A DNA stretch of 33,774 nucleotides from an uncultured Actinomycetes bacterium (GTDB lineage: Bacteria > Actinomycetota > Actinomycetes > S36-B12), in NCBI GenBank assembly GCA_903832025.1, contig CAIKZY010000088.1:1-33774 (forward strand). The letters are read 5' to 3'. Made by a program: the position numbers and the translations under genes. Shown here piece after piece: positions 32,553 to 33,774 of this stretch (positions are counted from its first letter, which is position 1; the number at the start of each line of letters is the position of its first letter). The notes below the pieces were generated by a model, which saw only the letters and a program-made list of their open reading frames with translations, ran no database searches and was not told the DNA's origin.

Positions 32553-33416
32553 TCAGGCCGCGAGTGCGGCGCTGCGGTAGTCGTTGAGGGCTTGCGCGGG
32601 GGTGCGGTAGCCGATCGATGAGTGCATGCGTTTTCGGTTGTAGAACACCTCGATGAACTCCGCGACCGCGAACCTGGCGCGCGCCTTGGTCGCGAAGACG
32701 TACCGGTAGTACATCTCGTTCTTCAACGTCGCGAAGAAGGTCTCGGCCGCGGCGTTGTCCCAGCACACGCCCGTGCGTCCCATCGACCTGCGCACGCCGA
32801 TCTTGACGCAGTACTTCGCGTAGTCTCCGGACGCGTATTGCGTGCCTCTGTCGCTGTGACAGATCGCGTTCGGCTGCAGATGCCCGTGCAATCGTGCCAT
32901 CTCCAACGCGTCGACGATCAACGTCGTGCGCATGTGGTCGGCGATCTGCCACCCGACGACCATCCGCGTGGCCAGGTCGATCACGGTCGCCAGATACAGC
33001 CAGCCCTGACCCGTGCGCAGGTAGGTGATGTCACCGACCAGCCTGGTACCAGGCTGCTGGGAAGTGAAGTCCCGCTCGATCAGGTCGACCGGGTACTCAT
33101 CATCAACGCCGTGCACGGTGGTAACCCGATACGCCCGTGGTTGCACGGCCTTCAAGCCCATCTCGCGCATCAGGTCCGCGACCAGGCCGACACTGCACGC
33201 GATCCCACGGGCGTTCAGCTCACGGGCAATTCGCCGGCACCCGTAGGTCTGCCGGAACTCGGTGAACACCTCACCCACGAGCACCGCCAATTCCGCGCGG
33301 CGCACAGCGGTCGCGGTCAACGCGCGGCTGCGCCATTCATAGAAGCTCGACCTGGGCACGTGCAGCATCGAGCACATCCACGCGATCGGATAGTTGGCCT
33401 TCTCCGCATCGATCAA
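32553..33416 (-). CDS. IS3-family transposase OrfB (DDE integrase core)
   Basis: The protein has 287 residues from a TTG codon. An HTH_21-type segment (TYGCRRIARELNARGIACS) is followed by the rve integrase core with the DDE triad in VGDITYLRTG, CHSDRGTQYAS and DNAAAETFFATLKNE. The C-terminus YNRKRMHSSIGYRTPAQA is typical of the family. The frame is -1 relative to orfA and stays open back to the A6G slippery site, so the active transposase is probably an OrfAB fusion made by -1 frameshifting. It appears intact. Confidence 0.93.
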   Translation of the reverse strand: MIDAEKANYPIAWMCSMLHVPRSSFYEWRSRALTATAVRRAELAVLVGEVFTEFRQTYGCRRIARELNARGIACSVGLVADLMREMGLKAVQPRAYRVTTVHGVDDEYPVDLIERDFTSQQPGTRLVGDITYLRTGQGWLYLATVIDLATRMVVGWQIADHMRTTLIVDALEMARLHGHLQPNAICHSDRGTQYASGDYAKYCVKIGVRRSMGRTGVCWDNAAAETFFATLKNEMYYRYVFATKARARFAVAEFIEVFYNRKRMHSSIGYRTPAQALNDYRSAALAA

Positions 33417-33430
33417 CGCGCAGCGCTCGG

Positions 33431-33721
33431 CTACGGTTGCGTCTTGGCGAAGAAGGCCGCTGCTTTTTTCAGGAACTCGTTCTCCATCCGCAGCCTGCGG
33501 ATCTCGTCTTCCATCTCGGCCACGCGGGCACGCTCCACCGGGGTCAGGGCCTTCTCAGGCTCAGGATTGGACTGCTTCCACTCGTTCACCCAATTGCCGA
33601 GCGTGCCCTCGTTGATCTCCAACTCGCGGGCAATCTCAGCGATCGGGCGACCCGTCTCGATCACGAACTGCACCGCCTCAGCCTTGAACTGAGGCGAGAA
33701 CTTGCGCTTCATTCGGGCCAC
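33431..33721 (-). CDS. IS3-family transposase OrfA (helix-turn-helix protein)
   Basis: The protein has 96 residues. An HTH_Tnp_1 domain covers residues 1-55 (KRKFSPQFKAEAVQFVIETG, IAEIARELEINEGTLGNWVN), followed by a leucine-zipper-like helix (VAEMEDEIRRLRMENEFLKK). It binds the IS ends and inhibits or forms part of the transposase. It ends 14 nt before the first codon of orfB. Confidence 0.92.
   Translation of the reverse strand: MARMKRKFSPQFKAEAVQFVIETGRPIAEIARELEINEGTLGNWVNEWKQSNPEPEKALTPVERARVAEMEDEIRRLRMENEFLKKAAAFFAKTQP
33463..33469 (-). other. -1 programmed frameshift site, AAAAAAG
   Basis: On the minus strand, orfA reads CTG AAA AAA GCA. A -1 slip on this A6G run continues in frame through SSGLLRQDATVAERCALIDA into OrfB without a stop, joining the two proteins. 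The phasing is AAA-AAA-G rather than the textbook A-AAA-AAG. Confidence 0.7.
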
Positions 33722-33740
33722 AGACCCATCCTCTCGTCAG

Positions 33741-33769
33741 GAGAGAACCTGTCCAAGAACCTTGATACA
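33741..33769 (-). repeat. IS3 element terminal inverted repeat (orfA side)
   Basis: The 29-nt end contains GAGAGAACCTGTCC and ends CTTGATACA. It is the imperfect complement of the end at 32509-32533 and lies 20-48 nt upstream of orfA. Confidence 0.65.
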
Positions 33770-33774
33770 CGTCA

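Larger units (their letters stand above)
32509..33769 (-). mobile_element. IS3-family insertion sequence
   Basis: The element is about 1.26 kb, with orfA and orfB on the minus strand and imperfect terminal inverted repeats at both ends. It begins TGTCAAG at 32509 and ends TTGATACA at 33769. No clear target-site duplication flanks these limits, so the exact ends are uncertain by a few bases. It lies in the 3' end of a glycine-rich secreted-protein gene. Confidence 0.8.

Noticed and set aside
1-33774. tRNA, rRNA or CRISPR arrays
   Set aside because: Scanning by eye found no cloverleaf, rRNA-like sequence or spaced direct repeats; the only tandem repeats are two short arrays.

Overview
The window is GC-rich and densely coding. 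It has strong Shine-Dalgarno sites, many ATGA or GTGA stop-start overlaps and several actinobacterial-type families: a PaaX-type regulator, a stand-alone Lrp/AsnC ligand-binding domain, an LLM flavin oxidoreductase and GTG/TTG starts. This points to a high-GC actinomycete (Actinomycetota); I cannot place it more closely. No tRNA, rRNA or CRISPR array was seen.

Layout. (1) 1-2295, plus: the tail of a branched-chain-type ABC importer (livF end, livH, livM), closed by a perfect 15-bp hairpin. (2) 8347-2418, minus: a four-gene operon of a gentisate 1,2-dioxygenase-type bicupin, a tartrate/D-malate-type dehydrogenase, and the two subunits of an indolepyruvate:ferredoxin-type oxidoreductase. (3) 8498-20970, plus, divergent from (2): nitrilase-superfamily enzyme, FAH-family hydrolase, maleate cis-trans isomerase, ACMSD-like amidohydrolase, Ldh-type dehydrogenase, SDR, FAD aromatic hydroxylase, two small cupins, a Rid-family protein, a second FAH-family hydrolase, then a fused flavin monooxygenase/old-yellow-enzyme protein and an isatin hydrolase-like cyclase-family protein. 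(4) 21070-24283: two divergent PYROXD2/phytoene-desaturase-like FAD oxidoreductases. (5) 24309-31436: PaaX-like regulator, LLM flavin monooxygenase, AraC-like regulator, WrbA-like flavodoxin, flavin reductase, a 2-aminobenzoate-CoA ligase-like enzyme, an Lrp-type domain protein and a TetR regulator. (6) 31437-33774: a poor-coding stretch, a frameshifted glycine-rich secreted protein, and an IS3-family element that appears to cut its 3' end.

Interpretation. Regions 2-5 look like one catabolic island for an N-containing aromatic compound, probably an indole, isatin or anthranilate derivative. The favoured reading (inference) is: isatin to isatinate/anthranilate (cyclase-family hydrolase), 2-aminobenzoyl-CoA (ligase), 5-hydroxylation of the CoA ester (fused monooxygenase), ring cleavage by the gentisate-type dioxygenase, C-C hydrolysis by a FAH enzyme, and release of maleate, which the maleate isomerase turns into fumarate. 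The main alternative is a salicylate to salicylyl-CoA to gentisate route using the same enzyme types. Import would be by the Liv-type transporter, and control by PaaX, AraC and TetR regulators acting on several palindromic sites visible in the promoters. No thioesterase and no glutathione- or mycothiol-dependent maleylpyruvate isomerase was recognised in the window.
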